The notes: generated from the sequence alone by a model not told the origin. Positions 18,766-28,978 are shown, counted from the first letter of the stretch. The stretch is 64,000 bases of DNA from Anaerolinea sp. (GCA_020723805.1 DYID01000011.1:1-64000), one strand, 5' to 3'. Numbers and translations are program-made.

Positions 18766-19560
18766 ATGCTTTCGGCGATGTACATCCTTGGTTTTCTGGG
18801 CATGATCATCCTGCCCATCGTTTTGTGGGTCTACTTCACACGTAAATTGTCTCTTTCCTGGAAACTTGTTTTGGCAGGCGGCTTGACTTTCATTGCTTCA
18901 CAAATCCCTCACGTTCCTTTGGTGCTGGGACTAAACAGTTTTTTGAAGAGCCAGCCTTTGCTAGTCAATGCCATCGTTCTGGGTCTGCTGGCGGGCATCT
19001 TTGAGGAGACTGCGCGCTACATCTTGTTCAAGTTTGTTCTCAAGAATGCGCGGTCGTGGAAGGAAGGTGTGTTGGTTGGACTGGGTCACGGCGGAACGGA
19101 AGCGCTCATCCTGGGCGTTCTGGCTGCCGTTGGATTTTTCACCATGCTGGCTTATCGCTCCATGGATTTGTCCACGCTGCCGAGCATTCCGCCGGAACAG
19201 GTGGAACTGGCAAAACAACAGGTTGCGGCATACTGGTCTGCGCCAATCTATACTCCTTTGCTTGGCTTTGCGGAGCGCATCTTTGCCATCTGTCTGCATG
19301 TCAGTTTGTCGGTGATGGTGTTGCTGGCTATTGCAAACAGACAGCCGCTCTGGTTCTGGGCTGCCCTGTTCTGGCATGCGCTGGTGGATGCAGTGGCGGT
19401 GTACGCCGTTCAGCAGATGGGTGTTTTGGGCGTCGAAGCGATCATCGCCGTCTTTGCTATCATCAGCCTGGCGGCGGTGTTTGCGCTGCGTCCGCTGTTT
19501 CCTGCGGCGCACGCGGATGGGACGGATGTGCAGGTTGTCCCGGTGGAAAAGCCTGTGTAG
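18766..19560 (+). CDS. YhfC-family (PrsW/CAAX-like superfamily) intramembrane metalloprotease homolog
   Basis: FEETARYILFKFVLK, GLGHGGTEALILG, multiple TM segments. Confidence 0.8.
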   Translation: MLSAMYILGFLGMIILPIVLWVYFTRKLSLSWKLVLAGGLTFIASQIPHVPLVLGLNSFLKSQPLLVNAIVLGLLAGIFEETARYILFKFVLKNARSWKEGVLVGLGHGGTEALILGVLAAVGFFTMLAYRSMDLSTLPSIPPEQVELAKQQVAAYWSAPIYTPLLGFAERIFAICLHVSLSVMVLLAIANRQPLWFWAALFWHALVDAVAVYAVQQMGVLGVEAIIAVFAIISLAAVFALRPLFPAAHADGTDVQVVPVEKPV

Positions 19561-19651
19561 CGGCACGCAGTTTCAGGTCAGGCAGGAAGCGTATGAATAT
19601 CCGCTCGAAATGGGCGGATATTTTTTATCCAGTAGCGATACAATTGCCGTC

Positions 19652-21103
19652 ATGCACAAAATAAAAGATCCATTCCTCATCGTTATTCTGCTGCTCAGCC
19701 TTGCGCTGGGCGCATCCACCCTCACGCGCGGACATGAATGGGGCGACGATTGGGCTTCGTATGTCATGCAGGCGCAGAGCATCCTGAATGGGAAGATGGA
19801 TGAATTCATCGAACGCAACTCGTTCACGATTTTCGAATCGTCGGTTCAAATTGGACCTGTGGCATACCCCTGGGGATACCCGTTGACGCTCACGCCCGTC
19901 TTGCTGCTGCGCGGCGTTCACCCGCTGACGTTGAAACTGCCGGGGCTTTTGTTCTTTGCAGGATTTTTGATTTTCTTTTATCTGTTGACCGAAACCCGCC
20001 TCACGCGGACCGAACGCCTGCTCCTCGTTTCCCTTTTTGCTTTCAACCCGGCGCTGATCAAGTCTCTCGATTACATCATCTCCGATATTCCATTCCTGTT
20101 TTCTGTGTTCCTTGCCTTATGGCTCATGGAACGCGCGGATGCCCAAGCGGGAATGAAGTCTCAGGTTCTGCTGGGTGCGGGCATATTTCTCTCGTTCTTC
20201 TTTCGTACGACGGGAATTGTCCTGCTTGCGGGGTATCTCGCCTGGCAGGGATGGCGCTTCCTGACCGACCGCACCCGCCAAAAAGAAGTTGTCGTCAATT
20301 CGGCAACGGCGGTGGTAACCTTCGCTCTCTTTTGGTTTCTTTCCTCTTTTTTCTTTCCCAATGGACAAGGCTCGTATGTTCGTCAACTGGCGGGATTGAC
20401 GCCTGAAATCCTGCGAAGCAACCTGGTCAACTATTTTTATCTCTTCGTTCAATTCTTTGACCCAAACACAGCAGCGGCGTGGACATATCTTTATTACCTG
20501 CTGGTTGTCTTTTTCTTCTTCGGCGTATGGACGCGCCGCCATGCCGACCAGATTTGGATAATTTTCTTTGCATTCTATTTTATGGTCATGGTCCTTTGGC
20601 CCGAGTGGCAGGGACTGCGGTTCATTTTTCCACTGCTTCCACTCTTCATGTACTTTGCCTTTCAGGGCGTGCTTGCCGTTATGCGAAAACTGCCTGAAAA
20701 GTATTTTCTCATGGGGCGGCGGCTCAATTTCCTGCTCTGGGGTGTGTTGGCGGGTATCTTCCTCTTTGCATCGGCGGTTCACGCCTACGCCAACCTGGCA
20801 AACGACCGCCGCATCAATGGTCCCTTTGAAGCGTTCAGCATGGAGATGTATGACTATGTCAGGGAAAACATACCTGCCGATAGCGTCATCGTCTTCTTCA
20901 AGCCGCGCGCTCTCCGCCTTTTCACAGACCGCGATGCGATCATGTCCATCGAATGTGACCGCCTCCTGCTGGGTGACTATGTCATTCTCCACAAAAACTG
21001 GGAGTACAGCCAAATCCTGCCTGGCGATATTCAAAACTGCCGCCTGCCGTTGAAACTGATGTACGAAAACCGCAAGTACCTTGTCTATGAACTGCAAAAG
21101 TAA
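19652..21103 (+). CDS. ArnT/GT39-like membrane glycosyltransferase
   Basis: DDWASYVMQAQSILNG after TM1; multi-TM; start at MHKIKDPFL rather than the extended ORF start. Confidence 0.75.
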   Translation: MHKIKDPFLIVILLLSLALGASTLTRGHEWGDDWASYVMQAQSILNGKMDEFIERNSFTIFESSVQIGPVAYPWGYPLTLTPVLLLRGVHPLTLKLPGLLFFAGFLIFFYLLTETRLTRTERLLLVSLFAFNPALIKSLDYIISDIPFLFSVFLALWLMERADAQAGMKSQVLLGAGIFLSFFFRTTGIVLLAGYLAWQGWRFLTDRTRQKEVVVNSATAVVTFALFWFLSSFFFPNGQGSYVRQLAGLTPEILRSNLVNYFYLFVQFFDPNTAAAWTYLYYLLVVFFFFGVWTRRHADQIWIIFFAFYFMVMVLWPEWQGLRFIFPLLPLFMYFAFQGVLAVMRKLPEKYFLMGRRLNFLLWGVLAGIFLFASAVHAYANLANDRRINGPFEAFSMEMYDYVRENIPADSVIVFFKPRALRLFTDRDAIMSIECDRLLLGDYVILHKNWEYSQILPGDIQNCRLPLKLMYENRKYLVYELQK

Positions 21104-21147
21104 AATTACCGCTTGAATCCAACCTGTAAAATCAGTACACTGTATTC

Positions 21148-22395
21148 ATGAATACAACCACCGGCAGGCTGCGCGACCTCGAGGGGAGACAAAACCAACT
21201 GCTGCGCCTTGTCGAGTTGAGCGTCATTCTCAACTCCACCCTCGACCTGGACGAACTCCTTCGGCAAATTACCGCCACCGCCACCGAATTGCTGGACTGC
21301 GAGGGATCGTCCATTCTGCTTTACGACGAGAAAAACCCGCGCCTCTATTTCGCCGCCGCCACCGGTTCCGACCCGGCAGAACTTGCCAAAATCCCCGTTC
21401 CCATCGAGGGCAGTTTGGCAGGGACAATCTTCCGCACCAACCAGCCGATGATTCTAAACAACGTGGAAGAGGACCCGCGCCACTACTCCCTCGTTGCCGA
21501 CAAAATCAAATTCAAAACGCGTTCTCTCCTCGGTGTTCCCATGCCCATCAAGGATCGCACCGTGGGCGTTCTGGAGGCGGTCAACAAACGTGATGGCAAA
21601 TTCACCGAGCGCGACGAGGCGATTCTTTCGGTCACAGCCGCCCATGCCGCCATCGCCATCAACAACGCCCGTCTCTTGCAGACCACGCGGCAGGCGCTCG
21701 AACAAGCCCGGCAGGCAAACGAGGTCAAAAACAACTTCCTTGCCCTTGCCTCCCACGAACTGCGGACGCCTCTGGGCATCATCATCGGCTACGCCACCTT
21801 TTTGCAGGAGGACGCCAAAGGCGAACTCTCCGACCACGCCCGCCATGTGCTGAACGCCGCCTCGCAGATGAAATCCCTGCTCGACCAAATGAGCAACCTC
21901 ACCCTCCTGCAGGCGGAGCAATTGGCAATGCACCCGCGGAAAATTGCCATTCAGGATATTTTGACTCTTGCCCGCAACGAAATCATGTACTCCGCCGCAC
22001 GGCAGGGACTGGAATTGATCTACGCCTTCGCCGACACTCCTCATTACGTATATGTGGATCAGGACAAGACCATCATCGCCTTCGTCAACCTGCTCAATAA
22101 CGCCATCCGTTTCTCACCCGAAGGGAGCCGCATCGTCATCGGCGCAGTGGACCAGGGTGACCATGTCCTCGCCTGGGTGCAGGACCAGGGGAAAGGCATT
22201 CCGTCCGACAAATTGCAGAAAATCTTCGAAGGCTTCTACCAGATCGAACCTCCCAACACGCGCAGTTACGGCGGGCTGGGAATCGGTCTCACCATTGCCA
22301 AAGGCATCATCGAAATTCAGGGCGGAAGAATCTGGGCAGAGTCCGAAGGTCTCGGCACCGGCGCGACCTTCAAAGTGACTCTGCCAAAAGCGTGA
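21148..22395 (+). CDS. GAF-domain sensor histidine kinase
   Basis: GAF then FLALASHELRTPLGIIIGYATFLQ (H box), NLLNNAIRFSPEG (N box), GGLGIGLTIAKGI (G box). Confidence 0.95.
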   Translation: MNTTTGRLRDLEGRQNQLLRLVELSVILNSTLDLDELLRQITATATELLDCEGSSILLYDEKNPRLYFAAATGSDPAELAKIPVPIEGSLAGTIFRTNQPMILNNVEEDPRHYSLVADKIKFKTRSLLGVPMPIKDRTVGVLEAVNKRDGKFTERDEAILSVTAAHAAIAINNARLLQTTRQALEQARQANEVKNNFLALASHELRTPLGIIIGYATFLQEDAKGELSDHARHVLNAASQMKSLLDQMSNLTLLQAEQLAMHPRKIAIQDILTLARNEIMYSAARQGLELIYAFADTPHYVYVDQDKTIIAFVNLLNNAIRFSPEGSRIVIGAVDQGDHVLAWVQDQGKGIPSDKLQKIFEGFYQIEPPNTRSYGGLGIGLTIAKGIIEIQGGRIWAESEGLGTGATFKVTLPKA

Positions 22396-22445
22396 CCCCC
22401 TTCTCCTGGCAAGAGAAGGGATGGGGATGAGGGAGAAAACAACAA

Positions 22446-22474
22446 AAAGCGCCTCGTCTCTCGACAGGCGCTTT
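22446..22474. terminator. Bidirectional terminator between the histidine kinase and dnaN
   Basis: AAAGCGCCT...AGGCGCTTT between convergent genes. Confidence 0.75.
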
Positions 22475-22498
22475 CAATCACCAATTACGATTTACCAA

Positions 22499-23632
22499 TT
22501 ACCCAAGATGCATCGGCATAATCACGTGCAGGAAGTTCTCGTCGCCCACCGGGCGGATGACCCCCGGCGCATTCGGCGCAGACGTTTCCAATGCCACGTT
22601 TGGCGTGCGAATCACCTCCAGCGCCTCGCGCAGGAACTTCACGTTGAACGCAATGAGCAGCCCGCCGCCGTCCACCGTCGCCTCGACGATGGTCTCGTTC
22701 TTGCCGGTCTCCTCTGAGATGGCGGAAATCTCCACCTCGCTGGGCTGTAAATCGCCCTGTGCGCTCTTGATGTTCAACCGCGCCACATTCGAACCCTCAC
22801 GGGCAAAAATTTCCGCCTGCTTGCACGCCTTCAACAGCGACGCCGTCGAAACCAGCGTGCGCGACTTGTACGAGCGCGGAATAATCTGCTGAAAATCGGG
22901 GAACGTCCCGTCAATCAACTGCGAAACAAGCTCCACATCCTTCACGCGGAAGATGACCTGACCGCGTCCCTTCGGCAGCACCATGTAAATCGGCTCATCG
23001 CCGTCACCTGCCACACGCGCCAGTTCTTTCAAGGCTTGAGCGGGAACGATTGCCGAAACAGGAGCAGGCACGGGCGTGGCGAGAACCGCCTTGCGAACGG
23101 AAAGACGGAAACCGTCCGCCGCCGCCATCGTCATCTTGTCTTTCTCCACCTGAATCAAAACACCCATCAGCACCGGGCGCGCCTCGTCGGTCGAAGCCGC
23201 AAACGCCACCTGATGAATCATCTCGCGGAAATCGCCCGAATTGATCTGCACCGCGCCTTCCAGGTCCGGCACGGGCAGGGGCGGAAACTCCTGCGCGTCA
23301 ATGCACTTGATGTCGTTGGTCGAAGTGCCACAGCGCACATTCAACGTTTGCGTCGGCAAATCGAGCTTCAAACTGACTTGATCGCCCGGCAATGTGTTCA
23401 CCAAATCGCTGAACGTACGCGCCGGCACGGTGGTCGAACCTTCCTCCTCGATGCGCGCCGGAATCCAACACGTAATCCCCAATTCGAGATTGGTGGCAGA
23501 AAGACGCAAGCGCCCCTCGTCCGAAGCAAGCAAAACGTTCGCCAGCACCGGCAGGGTACTGCGCGGCGAAACGGCTTTCGAAACGATTCCCAAACCGCGG
23601 GCTAAATTCTCCTGAAGCACGGTCACTTTCAT
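22499..23632 (-). CDS. dnaN: DNA polymerase III beta subunit (sliding clamp)
   Basis: MKVTVLQENLARGLGIVSKAVSPRSTLPVLANVLL; C-terminal RPVGDENFLHVIMPMHLG. Confidence 0.97.
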   Translation of the reverse strand: MKVTVLQENLARGLGIVSKAVSPRSTLPVLANVLLASDEGRLRLSATNLELGITCWIPARIEEEGSTTVPARTFSDLVNTLPGDQVSLKLDLPTQTLNVRCGTSTNDIKCIDAQEFPPLPVPDLEGAVQINSGDFREMIHQVAFAASTDEARPVLMGVLIQVEKDKMTMAAADGFRLSVRKAVLATPVPAPVSAIVPAQALKELARVAGDGDEPIYMVLPKGRGQVIFRVKDVELVSQLIDGTFPDFQQIIPRSYKSRTLVSTASLLKACKQAEIFAREGSNVARLNIKSAQGDLQPSEVEISAISEETGKNETIVEATVDGGGLLIAFNVKFLREALEVIRTPNVALETSAPNAPGVIRPVGDENFLHVIMPMHLG

Positions 23633-23689
23633 GATGTATCTCCTCGGTGGATGATGACCCTTGTATTTTACATCATTAATAGCGAGACT

Positions 23690-25582
23690 TTAGAACCCCG
23701 TCACCAGCGAAATCCCAACCGCCAGCAGGATGAACAGCAGCTGCAGTGCAAACAGCGCCGCAAACACATACACCACAATGCTCCACGCCGAACGCGCCGG
23801 TTTCCTCTTTTGGATTTCCTGACCTTCTGCCAGCCTCTGCACCGACTCTGCCGCCTGCGCCGCGTCCTCCGCCCAGACGAGATTCTCCGCTTCATTCTGG
23901 ACGATGATCCTGTTCCCGCCAAATGAGCGAATCCACTCTGGGGCATTTGCCGCCAAACTTCCGCTCAGGATGACGGCTCGAAACTCGCCCTCGGGCTTTT
24001 GGTCGGACGTCGTCACCGTCGCTTGAACCTTTGCCCCCGCTTTTGCCAGCGCCGCTTTCACTGCTTCCGCAACCCCATCGCCGCTGTCAACGATGAGCGC
24101 CGCAAACGCGCTTTGCTTCTCTGCCAGCGCATCCGCCAGCGACGCGCCGTCCCTGCGCAGGACGCTCAAATGATAGAGAAACACCACGCTGAACAAAAAC
24201 AGCAATTGAAAGGTGTTGAGCAGGGAATTGAGAAAATCACTCCCCACGTCACCCGTCAACACCGCGCGGAGCAATTGATAGACCAGCCCCACCGCCGTTC
24301 CCATCCCGCCGATGATGGAAGCGAACAAGGCAAGGTACAAGTAAGTTTTCCGTAACACCGACCGTCTCGCATGGTCACCCATCTCGCCCTGCGCCAGCGC
24401 TTCCGCCTGCATCGGCTGCCAGGTTAACAGCCACAGCGGGACGCCGACCAGAATGGACGAGATGGCTGTCGCAAGAGTGGAGCGTCCTGCGTCGCTCATC
24501 GAAAAAAATGGACTGGTGGTCATGTCAATCAGGAACGACAGCAATGAGGCGACGCCCACGAACGAAACCGCCAGCCCGATGAAAGCCAGAATATAGTTGT
24601 ACAACCGCTTCATCCCCGCCTGGCGGACGTTGTCGCCAACCGCTGCAATGTGCTGGTTTAGCCAGTGACCGTAGTACGCCCAGACCAATCCCAGCGGCAC
24701 GCCCACCGAGATCGGTCCGCCCAGTTGCTGGACGAAATACTGCGCCGTCCAGTCTGCGCCGAGCAGGCGGGTGACGAGGATGTTCACGGTCATCGAGGCG
24801 GTGGTGATCACGGTAATCACCCCGCCCAGCGCAAGGAGGTAGAGAATGCCGAGGCGTAGAGTCGAGCCCATTTCGGCGGGATCAGTCAAAGAGTCCTGAA
24901 TGACGCGCCAGGCGTACACCCACACGGGCGTTCCCACCACGAGCAATGCCGCTCCGTTGACGACGACCTCGCGTCCCATTTGTCCCAAAACATCGCCGGG
25001 GATGTAAATCAGAAAACGCAAAACCTGCTGTGCGCCGAAGACGGTCATCAGCAAACCGTAGAGCATCCAGATATAGCGGTAAAGGCGGCGGACATCGGCG
25101 AAGTTTTCCCGCTCTTTGAGCGCCGCCCAATCGCTGCGCAGGACGTTCCAAAAATACGCTGCCAGGAGCAGATTCATTACGATGGCGATCAAGTTGTCGG
25201 AAAGGGTTTGATGACGGAAGATGCTAAAGGCGCGTTCCGCACCCAGACCGGCGGCTTGGGCGAGAGTACGGTCAATCAGCGAGAGGACATTTTGCACCAC
25301 AGGGATGAGGGTGGCGAGCAGGATGGCATACAGATACACAGCCCGCAGGCTGGCTTCCCGTTCTTCTTCATCCTGTGCCGACACCCTCTGCGCCCACAAC
25401 CAGTGAACAAGAAAGATTGGCACGCCCACCAGGATCAATGCCAGCGCGCGCGCCAGCACCTCCGCTCCGCCGGAAACAGTCTTGTTCACGATGGAGCGAA
25501 GCAGACCGATCAGCCCCCACGCCACCACTTCAGCGCTGATAAAAGCGACAAGGTAAAAGTAAAGACGGCGAATGGATTTCAT
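23690..25582 (-). CDS. Large DUF5671-type membrane protein with three repeated membrane units and a soluble C-terminal region
   Basis: Repeated RRLYxY...LLRFLI...ILVGVPxWLxxW...LRxxYLYxxL blocks at residues ~5, ~165 and ~340. Confidence 0.75.
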   Translation of the reverse strand: MKSIRRLYFYLVAFISAEVVAWGLIGLLRSIVNKTVSGGAEVLARALALILVGVPIFLVHWLWAQRVSAQDEEEREASLRAVYLYAILLATLIPVVQNVLSLIDRTLAQAAGLGAERAFSIFRHQTLSDNLIAIVMNLLLAAYFWNVLRSDWAALKERENFADVRRLYRYIWMLYGLLMTVFGAQQVLRFLIYIPGDVLGQMGREVVVNGAALLVVGTPVWVYAWRVIQDSLTDPAEMGSTLRLGILYLLALGGVITVITTASMTVNILVTRLLGADWTAQYFVQQLGGPISVGVPLGLVWAYYGHWLNQHIAAVGDNVRQAGMKRLYNYILAFIGLAVSFVGVASLLSFLIDMTTSPFFSMSDAGRSTLATAISSILVGVPLWLLTWQPMQAEALAQGEMGDHARRSVLRKTYLYLALFASIIGGMGTAVGLVYQLLRAVLTGDVGSDFLNSLLNTFQLLFLFSVVFLYHLSVLRRDGASLADALAEKQSAFAALIVDSGDGVAEAVKAALAKAGAKVQATVTTSDQKPEGEFRAVILSGSLAANAPEWIRSFGGNRIIVQNEAENLVWAEDAAQAAESVQRLAEGQEIQKRKPARSAWSIVVYVFAALFALQLLFILLAVGISLVTGF

Positions 25583-25642
25583 GGCGAATTCCTTTGGATG
25601 TTATTTTGCGAAAAGAAAAAAACTTTGCGCTCCCGGCGCTGA

Positions 25643-26119
25643 TTAGGGCTTGGGCGGCTCCGAATACCAACTGTAATCCCAGAAATTGTAGAGTGGAAAC
25701 AGCGTTATCTTCCATGTGCCGTTCTGCCGTACGAGCGTGGCTCTCTGTTCACTGCGATAACCGGGTGAAAACGGATCACCGCCGCTGTAAATCTGCGCCA
25801 CCTCCACCGAGGCTTCATCTCCGCTGATGTGGGATGCGCCGATGTCCACGGCGTCGTTGTTGGGGTTGGCGTATCCCTGCAGGAAGGGACGGCGGAATTC
25901 CTCATAGGTGGGCTTGTACTTGAGGTCGGCGAGATAACCGTAAGCCTTCTCGTAATCTCCATTGATCAGCGCAAGCACATAATTGTGGACGACGCCTTCC
26001 GGAGTGTCCTCCGGCAGATAGGTTTGCGTATCCTGCCTGGCAAAGAACACCGCCAGCGCAACCACCACCAAAACTCCAATGCCAATCAAAATGCCGGTCA
26101 AAAAGCGGTCTTGTTTCAT
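25643..26119 (-). CDS. Membrane-anchored protein of unknown function (NTF2/DUF4878-like stress domain suspected)
   Basis: N-terminal TM; TPEGVVHNYVLALINGDYEKAYGYLAD...; weak homology. Confidence 0.55.
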   Translation of the reverse strand: MKQDRFLTGILIGIGVLVVVALAVFFARQDTQTYLPEDTPEGVVHNYVLALINGDYEKAYGYLADLKYKPTYEEFRRPFLQGYANPNNDAVDIGASHISGDEASVEVAQIYSGGDPFSPGYRSEQRATLVRQNGTWKITLFPLYNFWDYSWYSEPPKP

Positions 26120-26355
26120 GGGTACCTCCGGTCAATTCATTGTATTGTCTTTGGGACGAAAAAACAAGCGAAAAGTTTCTAAGAGACCAGGACTTTCTTA
26201 AAGTCGAGAGATGATGGCAAAAGTCAGTGTAAGATGGGCGTCAAAGTAGCGACTGACAGGCGAAGATAAGCGAAGTTTGTTTTAGTGGATACGAGTCCAA
26301 TGACCAGGTTATTTAGGCAAGCCTTGGACGGGGTGATTGCCAACGCAAAGCCAGA

Positions 26356-26397
26356 ACACAGAGACCACAGATATGACTTTCTCTGTGGTCTCTGTGT
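26356..26397. terminator. Perfect 15-bp-stem hairpin ACACAGAGACCACAG/CTGTGGTCTCTGTGT
   Basis: 26356-26370 and 26383-26397 exact reverse complements; downstream of phnE2 (minus). Confidence 0.7.
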
Positions 26398-26439
26398 CTT
26401 CTTTAGGATGAAATCGCCCTGCGGATCAGGCGACTGTCA

Positions 26440-27573
26440 TCACGTCAGCCGCTTGCGGATTTCGGAACTGAGAAAGTCCATCGCCCAGACGACGATGACG
26501 ATTGCCCAGATCGCCGTGCCAGCCTGATGCCACTTGAAATCGTTGATGCTCAGGTTGAGGTAGTAGCCGATGCCGCCGCCGCCCACAAAGCCGATGATGG
26601 TGGAGATGCGGACATTGATGTCCCAGTGATAGATGATGTAGGAAATGAAATCGGGGACGACCTGCGGCACGACACCGTAGCGCACGGTGTGGAGAGGCGG
26701 CGCGCCGGTGGCTTGCAGCGCCTCCACCGGACCGGGGTCAATGTTCTCCACCGCTTCCGAGAACAACTTGCCGAGCGAGGCAATCGTCACCACCGTGAGC
26801 GCCAGGAAACCGGGGAAGGGACCGAAACTCAGCCAGAAGCCGAAGACGGTCGCCATCACCAGCGGGTCGTAGGAGCGCATCAGATTGAAGAAGGAGCGGA
26901 AGAGGTAATAGACGAATGTGCCAATCACACCCTTGCGGGTGATGTTGCTGGCAGCAAGGAAACTGAGCGGCGCAGCAATGACGGTTGCCAGCGTGGTGGA
27001 GAGCAGCGCCATGAAGATCGTAACGAACATGTTGTCCGTCACGTCTTTCAACGCCTGGCTGGGCTTCAGCCCGCCGACCGGGGTGAGGGTATCCACTTCG
27101 AGGCGGCTGGCAACGCCGTCCACCGTGGATTGGATGGGACGCGCCTGCACTTCCTGGCTGAAATGCCCGTTGGCGTCGGTCTGCGTGCGGATGGCGGTCA
27201 TGGTGCGCCCGTCGGGCAGACGCCAGCGGATGACCACTTCGGAGTTGGGCTGGAGGTCGAATCCTTCGAGGGTAAACTTCTCGAGCGGTTCGGCGCACAA
27301 AACACTGGGGACGAGGCGAGGTCCCTCGGACGGAAGCGACTCCTCGGTCGGGGCGGAACCGCACGGGATGGGGAAGACGATGGAGACGGTGCGCGTCTCC
27401 ACATCGCGCGTGAACACATCGGGCGTCAGGAAGGCGGTCAATAGTTCCCTGCCTTTTGGCAGGTCGCGGAACAGGCGCGGGAAATCCGCTTCGGTGACGC
27501 GGTACGAAACGGCGAAGGCGGCAATCACCAGTGCGGTGATGAGCGTGTTGCGAACGATGCGCGAAACGGGCAT
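26440..27573 (-). CDS. phnE: PhnE-type ABC permease with extracytoplasmic insertion
   Basis: TTLATVIAAPLSFLAASNI, EAVENIDPGPVEALQATGAPPLHTVRYGVVPQVVPDFISY, STIIGFVGGGGIGYYL; start at MPVSRIVRN. Confidence 0.93.
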   Translation of the reverse strand: MPVSRIVRNTLITALVIAAFAVSYRVTEADFPRLFRDLPKGRELLTAFLTPDVFTRDVETRTVSIVFPIPCGSAPTEESLPSEGPRLVPSVLCAEPLEKFTLEGFDLQPNSEVVIRWRLPDGRTMTAIRTQTDANGHFSQEVQARPIQSTVDGVASRLEVDTLTPVGGLKPSQALKDVTDNMFVTIFMALLSTTLATVIAAPLSFLAASNITRKGVIGTFVYYLFRSFFNLMRSYDPLVMATVFGFWLSFGPFPGFLALTVVTIASLGKLFSEAVENIDPGPVEALQATGAPPLHTVRYGVVPQVVPDFISYIIYHWDINVRISTIIGFVGGGGIGYYLNLSINDFKWHQAGTAIWAIVIVVWAMDFLSSEIRKRLT

Positions 27574-27574
27574 G

Positions 27575-28978
27575 TCACACCAGCCTTTCGCGCAGTTTGG
27601 CGCTAACGTAATCCAGCACGATGACGATGAAGGCGATGGCAATGAAGACCGCGCTCACGCCGCGCATGTTGTTGACGCGGATGAGTTCGATGAGCAGGTA
27701 GCCGATGCCGCCGCCGCCCACCAGACCGATGACGGTGGCGGAGCGTACGTTGATGTCCCAGCGGTAGATGGTGAAGGCGGTGAAGGGCGGGATGATTTGC
27801 GGAATGACGGCGTAGCGCACCACCTGAAGCCAGTTTGCGCCGGTGGCGCGGACGGCTTCGATGGGACCGGGATCAATCCCTTCGATGACTTCCGAATAAA
27901 GTTTGCCGAGCGCCGCCACCGAGTGCAGGGCGAGCGCCAGCATACCGGCGAACGGTCCCAGCCCCACGATGACGACGAAAATGATGGCGATGATGAGCGA
28001 TTCAATCGAGCGCAGGATGTTGAGCAGTGTGCGGACGATGACATACACGGCATACGTGACGGGGTTGCCGCTCATCAGGTTGCGCGCCGCCAGGAAAGAG
28101 AGCGGAACCGCAAAGAGCATCGCCAGCCCGGTTGCCATGAGCGCCATTGAAATGGTCGCAAGCGCGCCCTTCAACACTTCCCCGCCGATGAAGGAAAGTT
28201 CATAGCCGCCAGCCGGGCGGTATTGCTCGAAATAGACGCGGTGGAATTGCGGCAGAGTAGGGTCGGGGGCGGCGACCAGCGCGGTGGAAGGAACGCGGAT
28301 GGTGGTGGTCAGCGAGCCGCTCTCATCGGTCGTCAGCGTCAGCATGGAAATTTCGCCCTCGCCGAGCATGAGCGGGTTGCCAATGGGGTTCTGCCAGAAA
28401 ATGCTCGTTTCGGCGTTTGCCCACATCCCCGTCACGTTGACGATGAGGGTCTCGCCTACGCCGCCGCAATCGGGGATGACCGTCGCAACACGCCCGGCGT
28501 CTTCGCGGCGGGCGGCGGGCGGCTGGCTGGAACACGGCACCTGCACCGGCACCCACATCTGGTTCACTTCGCGGCGCGGCTGGATGAAATCGGGGCGCGT
28601 CATCGGGCGCAGAATTGCCAGCGCGCGGTCCATGTTGGCTTTGCTGAAGTCAATCTCCACCACCTGCCAGCCGATGCCATAAGCGGCAGCCAGCCCAAAG
28701 AACAGCGGCAGGAGGATGGAACGCGCCCGCCCGCCCGCCAGGCTGATGGCGTCCCAAACGTTCCACAGCCAGATCAAAATCGGCGAGGCGTACCACAGCG
28801 GCTTGCCATACCAGATGACCGTTGCAAGAATGACCAAAAACCCAAGCAGGATGCCGACTCCGCGATAGCGCTCGCCCAGCAGGAACTGTCCCAGACCGGG
28901 GACGACGGCGGATGCGACTCCGCTTCGCACTACGGGACGGCGGGTTGCTGTTTCGTTGGACATATCCCCCGCCCTCAC
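27575..28978 (-). CDS. phnE: PhnE-type ABC permease with extracytoplasmic insertion
   Basis: EVIEGIDPGPIEAVRATGANWLQVVRYAVIPQIIPPFTAF, SATVIGLVGGGGIGYLL. Confidence 0.93.
   Translation of the reverse strand: MRAGDMSNETATRRPVVRSGVASAVVPGLGQFLLGERYRGVGILLGFLVILATVIWYGKPLWYASPILIWLWNVWDAISLAGGRARSILLPLFFGLAAAYGIGWQVVEIDFSKANMDRALAILRPMTRPDFIQPRREVNQMWVPVQVPCSSQPPAARREDAGRVATVIPDCGGVGETLIVNVTGMWANAETSIFWQNPIGNPLMLGEGEISMLTLTTDESGSLTTTIRVPSTALVAAPDPTLPQFHRVYFEQYRPAGGYELSFIGGEVLKGALATISMALMATGLAMLFAVPLSFLAARNLMSGNPVTYAVYVIVRTLLNILRSIESLIIAIIFVVIVGLGPFAGMLALALHSVAALGKLYSEVIEGIDPGPIEAVRATGANWLQVVRYAVIPQIIPPFTAFTIYRWDINVRSATVIGLVGGGGIGYLLIELIRVNNMRGVSAVFIAIAFIVIVLDYVSAKLRERLV

Noticed and set aside
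26195-26340. Possible structured ncRNA in the intergenic region upstream of the 26356 hairpin
   Set aside because: No recognisable RNA family or convincing conserved pairing by eye; covariance analysis would be required.
26527-28150. Long plus-strand ORFs (26527-27444, 26918-28150)
   Set aside because: Antisense to two PhnE permeases with conserved permease motifs; no domain-like sequence.
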